Assembly (NCBI RefSeq): GCF_033446685.1
Contig: NZ_JAWQLY010000006.1
Span: forward strand, 62,001 to 126,000
Source: Modicisalibacter sp033446685
GTDB taxonomy: Bacteria > Pseudomonadota > Gammaproteobacteria > Pseudomonadales > Halomonadaceae
DNA length: 64,000 nt
Reading direction: 5' to 3'
Part shown: one piece after another, positions 52,523 to 60,586 of the stretch
Layout: every line of letters begins with the position of its first letter
How positions within the stretch are numbered: position 1 is the first letter of the stretch
Position numbers and translations under genes: made by a program
Notes under the pieces: generated by a model
Databases searched by the model: none
What the model was told of the DNA's origin: nothing
What the model saw: the letters and a program-made list of their open reading frames with translations, nothing else

Positions 52523-52581
52523 GCTCTGTTGCTCCATTTTCGTTTGCAGATTCGCATCCGCCGTAGCGGCACCCAATTAAA

Positions 52582-52656
52582 TAACGACCATTATGATAAT
52601 GATCATTACGAAATTGCCCGGAGCTGTCCAGCGTTTTATAATGACCGTTACGAATT
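52582..52656. promoter_or_regulatory. Three related TetR operator-like motifs
   Basis: AATGATCATTACGAAATT (52598-52615), AATGACCGTTACGAATT (52640-52656) and, in reverse, TAACGACCATTATGA (52582-52596) share a core of AATGRYCRTTACGA. They lie between the divergent SDR and TetR genes. Confidence 0.65.
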
Positions 52657-52669
52657 AAAGGGGAATCAC

Positions 52670-53257
52670 ATGGGACGACGCCGCGAATTCGATGTAGACC
52701 AGGCACTGGACGCGGCCCTTTGCGTGTTCTGGCGCAAGGGCTACGAAGGCGCGTCCTACAATGACCTGACTCAGGCCACGGGGGTCGAGCGCCCCGCGCT
52801 TTACTCGGCGTTCGGCAACAAGGAGGCCCTGTTCCACCAGGCGCTCGAGCGCTACTACGAGCAACAATTGAGCTTCTTCTCGGCGGCGCTCGCGCAGCCG
52901 ACCTCACGCGAGGTCGCCGCGCACATCCTGAGCGGTGTCGCCGAACTGAACACCCGTCACCCGGAGCACTCCGGGTGTTTCCTCATCAATGGCGCCCTGG
53001 CGGGATCGGATGAATCCGAATCCGTGCGCCAGACGCTGATAGAGTTTCGTGCGAAGGGCGAGGCGCAGCTACGCGAGCGCTTCGAGCGGGCCAAGGAAGA
53101 GGAAGATCTACCGCAAACCGCCAACTGTTCCGCACTAGCGGCTTACGTGATGGCGGTGACCCACGGCATGGCGGTGCAAGCCAAGGCCGGCTTCAGTCGC
53201 GAAACCCTGGAAGCGGTCGCCGCTCAGGCCCTGGCGACCTGGCCTACCAACACCTGA
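52670..53257 (+). CDS. TetR-family transcriptional regulator
   Basis: 195 residues. The HTH is ALDAALCVFWRKGYEGASYNDLTQATGVERPALYSAFGNKEALFHQAL, followed by the ligand domain of the AcrR/YxaF type (TRHPEHSGCFLINGALAG). AAAGGGG lies just upstream of the ATG. The same frame is open upstream to 51686 only as a shadow of the SDR gene. It probably represses the divergent SDR gene and itself through the AATGACCGTTACGA motifs; Cys in SGCFLIN may sense an electrophile, as in related regulators. Confidence 0.93.
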   Translation: MGRRREFDVDQALDAALCVFWRKGYEGASYNDLTQATGVERPALYSAFGNKEALFHQALERYYEQQLSFFSAALAQPTSREVAAHILSGVAELNTRHPEHSGCFLINGALAGSDESESVRQTLIEFRAKGEAQLRERFERAKEEEDLPQTANCSALAAYVMAVTHGMAVQAKAGFSRETLEAVAAQALATWPTNT

Positions 53258-53286
53258 CCACCCATGGATGGATCTACCCGCCGCCG

Positions 53287-53436
53287 CCGTCATTCGAGCA
53301 TGAGCACGATCTTGTTCTGGATATATCGTGTGCCATCCGCGCATCGGCAAGCGGATAGGTGCTGTCCACGACGACGCGGATCGAGCCGTCGTCGAGCAAG
53401 CGCCCGACTTCTGACAGCCGTGCCCCCGCGGGCGAA
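53287..53436 (-). pseudogene. C-terminal remnant of a zinc-type alcohol dehydrogenase / quinone reductase
   Basis: On the minus strand SPAGARLSEVGRLLDDGS, then IRVVVDSTYPLADARMAHDIS, match the end of MDR-family oxidoreductases. A frame change near 53310 then leads to KIVLMLE and a stop at 53287, as in the intact family end. Only about 50 residues of some 320 remain. It is cut off where the methionine aminopeptidase gene begins. Confidence 0.7.
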
Positions 53437-53463
53437 CAATTCGCTTCACAAAGAGACCGAACA

Positions 53464-54213
53464 ATGACGATTACCAAACAAGCGGAACTGGATGGGCTCA
53501 AGGAGATCGGCCGCATCGTCGCCAACACCATGCGCGCCATGGCGCAATCGATGGAGCCCGGCATGACGACGCGGGAACTGGATGGGATCGGCAAAGCGCT
53601 GCTGGAGCGCGAGGGCGCCGTGTCGGCGCCGCAATCCAGTTACGGTTTCCCGGGCACGACCTGCATCAGCGTCAACGAAGAGATCGCCCACGGCATTCCG
53701 GGCGAGCGAGTGATTGCGCGGGGCGACCTGGTCAACATCGACGTATCGGCCTCGAAGAACGGCTATTTCGCGGATACCGGGGCGACCTATCGTGTCGCGC
53801 AGGTGGATCCCTCGCTGGAACGCCTCTGCCGTGACGGCAAGCGCGCCATGCAGATCGGCATTGCCAAGGTAGGCAGCGACAAGCCGCTAGCGGGCATCGG
53901 CAAGGCCATCGGGCGCTTTGCCTCGCAGCGGAACTATACGCTGATCCGCAATCTCGCCAGCCATGGCGTAGGCCGATCGTTGCACGAATACCCCGAGGAA
54001 ATCGCCACCTGGCCCACGCGAGGCGACAAGCGGCGCATCAACAAGGGGCTCGTGCTGACCGTCGAGCCTTTCCTGTCCAAGGGAGGCGTCTGGGCCGCCG
54101 AAGGAGAAGACGGATGGACGCTCTACAGCGAACCCAGCGCCCCCGTCGTGCAGTACGAACACACGGTCGTCGCGACGGATCGTGGGGCAGTCGTCGTCAC
54201 GCTGCCGGGTTGA
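53464..54213 (+). CDS. map: Type I methionine aminopeptidase
   Basis: 249 residues. The five metal ligands are seen as Asp (NIDVSA), Asp (YFADTGATY), His (ASHGVGRSLHE), Glu (LTVEPF) and Glu (QYEHTVV). It removes N-terminal Met from new proteins. Ribosome-bound housekeeping Map is normally beside rpsB; this copy lies among gene fragments, so it is probably a second, accessory copy. The longer frame to 53359 is not similar to the family. It opens after CAAAGAGACCGAAC. Confidence 0.93.
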   Translation: MTITKQAELDGLKEIGRIVANTMRAMAQSMEPGMTTRELDGIGKALLEREGAVSAPQSSYGFPGTTCISVNEEIAHGIPGERVIARGDLVNIDVSASKNGYFADTGATYRVAQVDPSLERLCRDGKRAMQIGIAKVGSDKPLAGIGKAIGRFASQRNYTLIRNLASHGVGRSLHEYPEEIATWPTRGDKRRINKGLVLTVEPFLSKGGVWAAEGEDGWTLYSEPSAPVVQYEHTVVATDRGAVVVTLPG

Positions 54214-54264
54214 TCGACACTTAGCGGGAAGGCCGCAATCGCCTGCGCAAGGAGCAGGACAGGT

Positions 54265-54540
54265 TGCGCTGCCCCGCGTTCTGCCGATCACTTCCGAATC
54301 CTCCGACTCGCCCAGGGGGGTCGCGAAATCAATCCCTTCCCTCACCAGGTCCACCAATTCATCGCCCAGCACCAGGTCGAAACGCAGACCGGGGTAGGAC
54401 TGGGCCAGACGCAAAATCACCGGTGCCAGAAAGTTCTCACCGAACATCACCGCTGTGCTGATCCGGACCAGGCCTGTGGGCAGGGCCCGGTCTTCGCGGA
54501 TCCCCATGAGGGCTTCCTGCGCTTCATGCACCAGGCCGCG
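54265..54540 (-). pseudogene. Internal fragment of a LysR-family regulator gene
   Basis: The minus strand encodes GLVHEAQEALMGIREDRALP, RISTAVMFGENFLAP, and LVLGDELVDLVREGIDFA with a coherent frame, matching residues about 80-175 of the LysR gene at 38948-39850 and nearly the same in DNA. Both the HTH and the C-terminus are missing. It is a degraded paralogue, left beside map. Confidence 0.85.
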
Positions 54541-54625
54541 GACGCACATTGACCTTGCCAACTCGGGATGACTGGTCCCTCGCATTCTCTCGTCCGCTGC
54601 TTGACTTTTGCCCCGGCTAGATCAT

Positions 54626-54649
54626 TATACCATCTGTATGGATGGTATA
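54626..54649. promoter_or_regulatory. Operator-like inverted repeat upstream of the CopG/esterase operon
   Basis: TATACCATC (54626-54634) and GATGGTATA (54641-54649) form a perfect 9-bp inverted repeat with a 6-bp spacer, followed by more TGGAT half-sites to about 54670. It is AT-rich compared with the surroundings and lies about 75 bp before the start at 54722. The ribbon-helix-helix protein made next is the likely binder. Confidence 0.6.
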
Positions 54650-54721
54650 TGGATTCCATTTGGATGATGCCACTTGTATGACACGGACGGCTTCCGCTAG
54701 TAGACCAACGAGGCACAACAC

Positions 54722-55138
54722 ATGAGCGTGCATGAACTGCGCCGCAAGACCGGCGATTCCAGCGAGAAGATCACCATCAACCTGGGGGTCGTCGACCTCG
54801 GGCAGATCGATCTGCTGGTTCAGGAAGGGTTCTATTCAAATCGCACCGATCTGATTCGTACCGCCATCCGCAACCAGTTGGCGACCCATGCCGAGGCGGT
54901 CAGGGAGACCGTGACCCGCAAGGCCTTCGTGCTGGGGCTGGAGCATTACAGCCGCGAGGATCTGGAAGCCCTGCAGGCGGCGGGCGAGACGCTGCAGATC
55001 CAGGTGCTGGGCATGGCCAGCATCGCCGACGACGTATCGCCGGAGCTTGCCCGCGCCACCATCGAGTCGGTGGTCGTGCTGGGCGCCCTGCATGCCAGTA
55101 AAGCGGTCAAGGCCGCCCTGGCTGGCCGGATCCACTGA
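54722..55138 (+). CDS. CopG-like ribbon-helix-helix regulator
   Basis: 138 residues. The N-terminal ribbon-helix-helix (EKITINLGVVDLGQIDLLVQEGFYSNRTDLIRTAIRNQL) resembles CopG/ParD-type DNA-binding domains. The C-terminal ~80 residues (from about 60) form an extension of predicted helices seen in CopG proteins that sit next to PHB-depolymerase-like esterases. It starts 72 bp after the operator at 54649 and is followed 22 bp later by the esterase gene. It probably autoregulates the pair. It is not a toxin-antitoxin unit as far as I can see. Confidence 0.85.
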   Translation: MSVHELRRKTGDSSEKITINLGVVDLGQIDLLVQEGFYSNRTDLIRTAIRNQLATHAEAVRETVTRKAFVLGLEHYSREDLEALQAAGETLQIQVLGMASIADDVSPELARATIESVVVLGALHASKAVKAALAGRIH

Positions 55139-55160
55139 ATCATTGAATAGGGACATGACG

Positions 55161-56519
55161 ATGATCGATGCCAACATGACGAAGCGAATGGAAGAAGCCA
55201 CGCGGCTCACGCGTGCCGGAAAACTGCACGAGGCGATGGCCATCCTGCGGGGCGCGATGCCTGATGGAAAAAATGAGACGAGAGAGGAAGACGCGCCGGA
55301 TAAACCCTACCGCAAGGGCAATACTTTCGAGGGGAGCTGGCAGGTCGTCGACGAGGAGATGACGGCGTCGAAACCTGATTCGGGATCGCGCCGGACAGAT
55401 GAACCGAGAGCGCAAACGGATTCTTTTTCCGCGGCTGGCCCGGCCAATCAGGCGTCAACCTGGGGAGTCCCGGGCAGCGATATCGGCGTGCCTTCGGCAT
55501 GGCGTGACAAGTGGCTCAAGTTTCGCGGCGCCCTAACGCAGACTGAGAGAGCGCAGCCCGAGAGCGCGCAGCCCGCGCATGCCAGGGGCGCTACCGAGGA
55601 GGCACTGCCCGGCACTTTCACTGCCGGTCGCTTTACCAATCAGGTCGGCACGCGCGATTACAAGCTGTATATCCCTAGCGGCCATAACGGTCAGCCACTG
55701 CCATTGATCGTCATGCTGCATGGCTGTACGCAGAACCCCGATGACTTCGCGGCCGGTACCAACATGAACCGGCTGGCCGAAGAGCAACTGTGTTGCGTGC
55801 TCTATCCCGCCCAGCCGATGACCGCCAACAGCTCGAAGTGCTGGAACTGGTTCAAGGCCGAAGACCAGCAGCGCGAGGGCGGCGAGCCGGCGATCCTGGC
55901 CGGCATGACCCGCCAGATAATCGACACGCACGGGCTCGATGCGAGCCGGGTCTACGTCGCCGGGCTCTCGGCGGGAGGGGCCATGGCGACGACCCTGGCG
56001 ATGACCTATCCGGACCTGTTCGCGGCGGTGGGCGTGCACTCCGGGCTGCCCCACGGCGTGGCGCAGAGTCTCCCCGATGCCTTGGGGGCGATGCAGGGCG
56101 GCACGGGGCCACTCGGTGGTAGCGGCGCAGAACGAACAAGCGGATGGGCGTCGCTCGTGCCGGCCATCATCTTTCATGGCGATCGCGACACCACCGTGCA
56201 CCCCAGCAATGCGGATCGCATTGCCGCCCAGTACGCCGCCGCGCGTAAAGGGAGTGAGACGGCCAGCGAGCGTGAGGGCAACGCCGGAGTCACGGTGGAG
56301 CGAGGCCAGGTGGCCAACGGCCACGCCTATACGCGCACCACGCATCACGACGCGAAAGGCGAGCCGCGCCTGGAGCAGTGGCGGATACAGGGCGCGGGGC
56401 ACGCGTGGTCGGGAGGCAGCGCGCAGGGAAGCTATACCGATCCCAAGGGCCCAGATGCTACCCGGGAAATGCTGCGCTTCTTCTATCTCCACCAGCAGGG
56501 CCAACGCAGCGCGAGCTGA
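55161..56519 (+). CDS. PHB-depolymerase-family esterase
   Basis: 452 residues. The catalytic domain starts near residue 165 (RDYKLYIPSG, LPLIVMLHGCTQNPDDFAAGTNMN), with the lipase box GLSAGG, Asp in HGDRDTTV, and His in GAGHAWSGG. The first ~45 residues are a helix (MTKRMEEATRLTRAGKLHEAMAILRG) typical of this subgroup, and the linker (about 50-160) is low in complexity. There is no signal peptide, so it probably acts inside the cell on a short-chain polyester or other ester. AGGG sits eight bases before the ATG at 55161. It is coupled to the CopG gene. Confidence 0.88.
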   Translation: MIDANMTKRMEEATRLTRAGKLHEAMAILRGAMPDGKNETREEDAPDKPYRKGNTFEGSWQVVDEEMTASKPDSGSRRTDEPRAQTDSFSAAGPANQASTWGVPGSDIGVPSAWRDKWLKFRGALTQTERAQPESAQPAHARGATEEALPGTFTAGRFTNQVGTRDYKLYIPSGHNGQPLPLIVMLHGCTQNPDDFAAGTNMNRLAEEQLCCVLYPAQPMTANSSKCWNWFKAEDQQREGGEPAILAGMTRQIIDTHGLDASRVYVAGLSAGGAMATTLAMTYPDLFAAVGVHSGLPHGVAQSLPDALGAMQGGTGPLGGSGAERTSGWASLVPAIIFHGDRDTTVHPSNADRIAAQYAAARKGSETASEREGNAGVTVERGQVANGHAYTRTTHHDAKGEPRLEQWRIQGAGHAWSGGSAQGSYTDPKGPDATREMLRFFYLHQQGQRSAS

Positions 56520-56564
56520 GGCGTCACCTGCCGACGGAGTGAGTACGGCGCCAGAAGCGATCCA

Positions 56565-56650
56565 TCAAGATCGCTCCAATGCGCGCTGCTCGCGCCGCCA
56601 GGTCGCCGGTGGCGCACCGAACGCACGCTTGAGTCGGGCCACAGACAGGG
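56565..56650 (-). pseudogene. C-terminal remnant of an AraC-family regulator gene
   Basis: The minus strand encodes LSVARLKRAFGAPPATWRREQRALERS followed by a stop at 56565; this is the end of an AraC second helix-turn-helix. The rest of the gene is absent. It lies just after the esterase gene. Confidence 0.55.
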
Positions 56651-57165
56651 CAGCGCAGTCGTCGCACCGAGACAACCAACTCCACCGGATACATCAGCAG
56701 CGGTTCCTCACGGGCGCCCGGCGAGGTACGTCTTGCATCAGTGCAGCCACTGCAGACGGGAGGGGTTCAGTTATGGGGCTCCAGATACTCGTGGTGGGCG
56801 ACGGTGAACCCTTTCCGGAACAGGCGGAGCGGAGCAGCACCCATAGTAACGGTGTCCGTAGGCTGACGTTTTGGCGAATATCAGCTTACGCGAATTTACC
56901 GCCGTTTCTCTATCCGCCCTCGTTCCACCTCCCGCCCGTTTCACGCTAGCCGTTAAGAGCCAAAATTATTATTTGCAAAATAGCGGTGCCTTCTACACTG
57001 GGTAGTGACTGTAAGGTTATCTGGCAGAAGTCGACAAACAGGAATCGATAGCAAGAAAAGTAGCCGTTGTCGGCAGCATGGTGCGGATGACAAGGAGCTT
57101 GAAGTCTCAATCTCACCAGAGAAAGCAGACTTCATTAAATGCTGATGTTAGCAAGGAGTATCATT
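56651..57165. other. Intergenic region upstream of the outer-membrane protein gene
   Basis: About 515 bp with no convincing gene. The part near 56950-57000 is AT-rich (CCAAAATTATTATTTGCAAAATAG) and likely holds a promoter. The longer frame entering from 56077 is a shadow of the esterase gene and loses its coding character here. Confidence 0.5.
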
Positions 57166-57702
57166 ATGAATGTTTTTGTAAATGCTTCGCTGCCCGTGGT
57201 GGTTGGGGCTTCTCTCCTGCTTGCCTCTCCTGCCATGGCCCAAGAGATGGGCCCGCAGACGGGTGACAGAGAATTCTCCCTCTCCGGTACCGGTAGCAGC
57301 AGCAAGGACTTCGACAATGGCAGCTTTGGTATTTCCGGCGACTACGGCTGGTACCTGTCGGATCACACGCTGGCGGGTATTCGTCAGAGCGTCAATTTTG
57401 CTGATGTGGAAGGCGATAACAACGTCTGGAATGGCAGCACTCGGGGCTTTGCCGATTACCACTTCGGCCAAGGCGCGGCCCGACCTTTCGTGGGTGCCTC
57501 GCTCGGGGGTATTTATGGTGACGCCGTGAAGGACACCGGTATCGCCGGCCTGGAAACTGGCCTCAAGTACTACCTCTTGCCTACCACCTTCATCCAGGCC
57601 AGAGCCGAGTATCAGTTCTTGTTCGATAGCAGCGACAGTGCCGAAGATAACTACGACGATGGCGCCTGGGCCTATACATTCGGCATGGGTATCAACTTCT
57701 GA
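57166..57702 (+). CDS. Small outer-membrane beta-barrel protein
   Basis: 178 residues. A signal peptide ends near SPAMAQ. The rest is rich in alternating aromatic and polar strands (SGDYGWYLSDHTLAGIRQSVNFADV, AYTFGMGINF) and ends in Phe, as required for BAM insertion. It resembles the eight-stranded porin-like fold (OmpW/OmpX/OmpA-type), without a clear family name. AAGGAG lies eight bases before the ATG; the upstream ATG at 57139 is less likely. It is followed by a terminator. Confidence 0.82.
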   Translation: MNVFVNASLPVVVGASLLLASPAMAQEMGPQTGDREFSLSGTGSSSKDFDNGSFGISGDYGWYLSDHTLAGIRQSVNFADVEGDNNVWNGSTRGFADYHFGQGAARPFVGASLGGIYGDAVKDTGIAGLETGLKYYLLPTTFIQARAEYQFLFDSSDSAEDNYDDGAWAYTFGMGINF

Positions 57703-57745
57703 GAATCAGAAATGATTCCATGGTGCTGAAGTAGTCTAATTGGAG

Positions 57746-57790
57746 CGGACACCCCGATAAGCCTCATGATGGAGGTGATTGGGGTGTTCG
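57746..57790 (+). terminator. Terminator after the outer-membrane protein gene
   Basis: CGGACACCCC and GGGGTGTTCG pair over ten positions (one G-T), with a small inner CCTC/GAGG stem, followed by TTTCAAATTC. Confidence 0.65.
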
Positions 57791-57911
57791 TTTCAAATTC
57801 TTACCCAAGAAAGCTCGACGTCGGTTTCCGATGAATTAAAGGCGGATGCGGTGAGCCGATGATCGATCAGCCTCGACGGGCGTTACAGCCGCGTCCTGTC
57901 GCACGACGCTC

Positions 57912-58340
57912 TTACACCACAGCGGAATCAAGGACTCCAACAGGTTTAGTGGCGCGTATCGCCTCGGCATCCTTGCGCGGCGGAGCGCCGAACATACGCG
58001 AATATTCACGGCTGAATTGCGACGGGCTCTGATAACCCACCGTAAAGCCGATACTCGCCGCGTCCGCCTGCTGGGTCAGCATCAGGCGCCGCGCTTCCTG
58101 CAGGCGGATTCGCTTCTGATATTGCAGCGGACTCATGGCCGTGACCGCCTTGAAGTGGCGGTGAAACGACGATGGGCTCATGCTGGCGATCTGCGCCACG
58201 GCCTCGATACGCAGCGGATCCGAATAGTGGCTACGAATCCAGGCAATGGCGCGGCTGATCTGACTCAGGCTGCTCTCGCCCATGTCCCGGTGACGGCATG
58301 CTGCCAAGCCCTGCGATTGATACAATTGCCGGGCGGTCAC
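57912..58340 (-). pseudogene. AraC-family regulator truncated at its 5' end
   Basis: 142 residues consisting almost only of the AraC C-terminal DNA-binding domain (ISRAIAWIRSHYSDPLRIEAVAQIASMSPSSFHRHFKAVTAMSPLQYQKRIRLQEARRLML, then GYQSPSQFSREYSRMFG). The full family of this subtype has an AraC_N domain of about 150 residues before it, missing here. It could still be translated as a free DNA-binding domain, but loss of the sensor domain argues for decay. Confidence 0.7.
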
Positions 58341-58423
58341 GCATAAATGTTCAAACCATCTCTTTTAAACCGACTCCGCCAGCTATCAGTGGCCATCATT
58401 GATATTTGACCGACACATAAGCT

Positions 58424-59092
58424 TCATACGTTCGTCACTCCGGGAACGTAGGTGCGTCGCTCAAGGAGCCCCAGTAGACTAGCTACCGTGGAGGTGAGTA
58501 CCAAGTAAATCCCCCCTGCCCAGAGGAAGACTATAAAGAAATCCAGGGTTCGCGAACCGATATCCGAGGCAATGGCCGTAATTTCCACTACGCCGATGGT
58601 GTAGGCGATAGAAGTGAACTTGAGTTCGATGATCGCCTCATTGGACCACTGAGGAATTACACGGCGAAGCGCTTGGGGTAGCAGAATGTAGCGTATCGCT
58701 TGCCACTGAGTCATGCCACAGGATCGCGCTGCCACCAGTTGCCCTTTGGGCACCGACAGCACCGAACCCCGAAAGTACTCGGCCTGGTAAGCAGCGCTGT
58801 TGAGGGTGATGGCGATCACCGCCGAGGTGAAGGCGTCAAAAACGATGCCCACGTGAGGAAGCCCCAGGTAGATGAAGAACATCTGCACCAGCATTGGTGT
58901 ACCGCGAAACAATTCCACGTAGGCAGTGCTGATCCAGTAGAAGAGCCGATTTCCGTAGACCCTGGCCCAGCAAAGCATCAGCCCGAGGAAGAACCCTAGG
59001 GTGATGGCAATCACCCACAGCGACAACGTGACCGGCACGCCCATGAGCAGCTCGGGTAGCCACTCGATGCCGAACTCAATGAATTCCCGCAT
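58424..59092 (-). CDS. Amino-acid ABC transporter permease
   Basis: 222 residues. Five predicted helices and the EAA-type loop (GSVLSVPKGQLVAARSCGMTQWQAIRYILLPQALRRVIPQWSNE). It is the last gene of a four-gene transporter operon (SBP, permease, ATPase, permease), all read leftwards. It begins four bases after the ATPase stop and pairs with the permease at 59856 as a heterodimer. Confidence 0.93.
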   Translation of the reverse strand: MREFIEFGIEWLPELLMGVPVTLSLWVIAITLGFFLGLMLCWARVYGNRLFYWISTAYVELFRGTPMLVQMFFIYLGLPHVGIVFDAFTSAVIAITLNSAAYQAEYFRGSVLSVPKGQLVAARSCGMTQWQAIRYILLPQALRRVIPQWSNEAIIELKFTSIAYTIGVVEITAIASDIGSRTLDFFIVFLWAGGIYLVLTSTVASLLGLLERRTYVPGVTNV

Positions 59093-59095
59093 GGC

Positions 59096-59836
59096 TCACC
59101 CGTGCTCCGCTATGACATTGAGGAAGGCCCGGGTACGCTCATGCGTGGATTCGGTGAACATAACCTCCGGCGGTCCTTGCTCGATGATGTGCCCGTTCTC
59201 CATGAAGATGATCTCGTCGGCGGCCTGGCGAGCGAAGCTCATTTCGTGGGTTACTACTACCATGGTCATCCCTTCGACTGCCAATTGCTGCATCACCCTC
59301 ACCACTTCGCCGGTCAATTCCGGGTCCAGCGCAGAGGTGGGCTCGTCGAACAACAGTACATCGGGGTCCATGGCAAGAGCCCGCGCGATGGAAACACGTT
59401 GCTGCTGGCCGCCGGATAGCTCGGCCGGGTAGGCGTCAGCCTTGTCACTCAAACCAACCCGCTCCAACTCGCGATGCGCACGCTGGGTAGCTGCCGCCTT
59501 GTCCGTACCTTTGACCTTGACCTGGCAAATGCGCACGTTGTCGAGCACCGTCAGGTGTGAGAAAAGGTTGAAATCCTGGAAGACGAAACCCATTCGTGCT
59601 CGCATGGCGTCGATATTGCGGTCCAACACCTCATTACCATTGAGATAAATGCGTCCGGCATCCGGTACCGTGAGGTAATTGATACAGCGCAACAGGGTGC
59701 TCTTGCCCGAGCCAGAGGGGCCGATCAGGACCTTGGTTTCCCCCTTGCGCAGCCCAAAGCCAATACCTTTGAGCACCTCCAAGCCGTCGTAGGCCTTCTT
59801 GATATCCTGCACGTCCAGAATCAGATCGTCGGCCAT
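59096..59836 (-). CDS. Amino-acid ABC transporter ATP-binding protein
   Basis: 246 residues. Walker A GPSGSGKST, Q loop GFVFQDFNLFSH, signature LSGGQQQR, Walker B VLLFDEPTSALDP, H loop VVTHEMSFARQA. The start at 59836 (MADDLILDVQDIKKAYDG) fits the family; the frame reaches upstream into the permease gene. It serves both permeases of this operon. Confidence 0.95.
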   Translation of the reverse strand: MADDLILDVQDIKKAYDGLEVLKGIGFGLRKGETKVLIGPSGSGKSTLLRCINYLTVPDAGRIYLNGNEVLDRNIDAMRARMGFVFQDFNLFSHLTVLDNVRICQVKVKGTDKAAATQRAHRELERVGLSDKADAYPAELSGGQQQRVSIARALAMDPDVLLFDEPTSALDPELTGEVVRVMQQLAVEGMTMVVVTHEMSFARQAADEIIFMENGHIIEQGPPEVMFTESTHERTRAFLNVIAEHG

Positions 59837-59855
59837 TCTTGGTGTTCCCCTCGCG

Positions 59856-60524
59856 TTATTTTTCGAAACCCGGCACGGCCAGCTTGCGTTCGAAGGCATA
59901 CAGTAGGCTATTGCCCGCCCGATTGAGGATAAAATAAAGCAGCGCCACCACGGCAAACACGGTCAGCACGTTGCCCTGGGTGCTGGTGATGATGTAATGC
60001 GCTTGACGGGTCAGCTCGACCACACCGATGACGTAGGCTAGGGAGGTCTCCTTGATTTGCGAGGAGAATTCGTTTGTCCAGGGACCGATGGCATGCCGCC
60101 CCGCCTGAGGAAAAACGATGTAGCGAATCGCCTTGATCTTGGACATACCCATGGCCCGGGCCGCCATCATTTGCCCGGCAGGCACCGACTGGAAGGCGCT
60201 GCGGAAAATCTGCGACTGGTAGGCCGCCGAGCGCAGCCCCATGGCCAACACCGCGGCACCGAAGGCCGAGATGTCCCAAACACCCGAGATGCCATAAAAG
60301 AAGATAAACAGCATGATGATAATCGGCACGCCCCGGAAGATGCGCTCGTAGATCACCAGCGGCCACTGCACCAGCCGAGACCTGGGGCCATAGAGCTGGA
60401 CCAGGCAGATGCCCAGGCCCAGCACGAAACCGATCATCAACAGAGCGGCCAATAGCACAATGGCCACTCCAAGCCCCTTCAGCAGGAAGGGAAAATCGCG
60501 AAGCAATACATCGTAGATATCCAT
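59856..60524 (-). CDS. Amino-acid ABC transporter permease
   Basis: 222 residues with the EAA loop (SAFQSVPAGQMMAARAMGMSKIKAIRYIVFPQAGRHAIGPWTNE). It lies between the binding-protein and ATPase genes with gaps of 62 and 19 bp. It forms a heterodimer with the product at 58424. Confidence 0.93.
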   Translation of the reverse strand: MDIYDVLLRDFPFLLKGLGVAIVLLAALLMIGFVLGLGICLVQLYGPRSRLVQWPLVIYERIFRGVPIIIMLFIFFYGISGVWDISAFGAAVLAMGLRSAAYQSQIFRSAFQSVPAGQMMAARAMGMSKIKAIRYIVFPQAGRHAIGPWTNEFSSQIKETSLAYVIGVVELTRQAHYIITSTQGNVLTVFAVVALLYFILNRAGNSLLYAFERKLAVPGFEK

Positions 60525-60586
60525 ACCGGCTTTCCTAACGCAACGGGCGCGTTCCCGCCAGGGAAAGCGCCCACCGTCATAGCGAC

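Noticed and set aside
53887..54585. Minus-strand frame joining LysR-like sequence to the antisense of map
   Set aside because: Only the part at 54265-54540 is LysR-like; the rest is shadow of the aminopeptidase.
54722..56519. CopG/esterase pair as a toxin-antitoxin module
   Set aside because: The second protein is a full esterase, not a small toxin.
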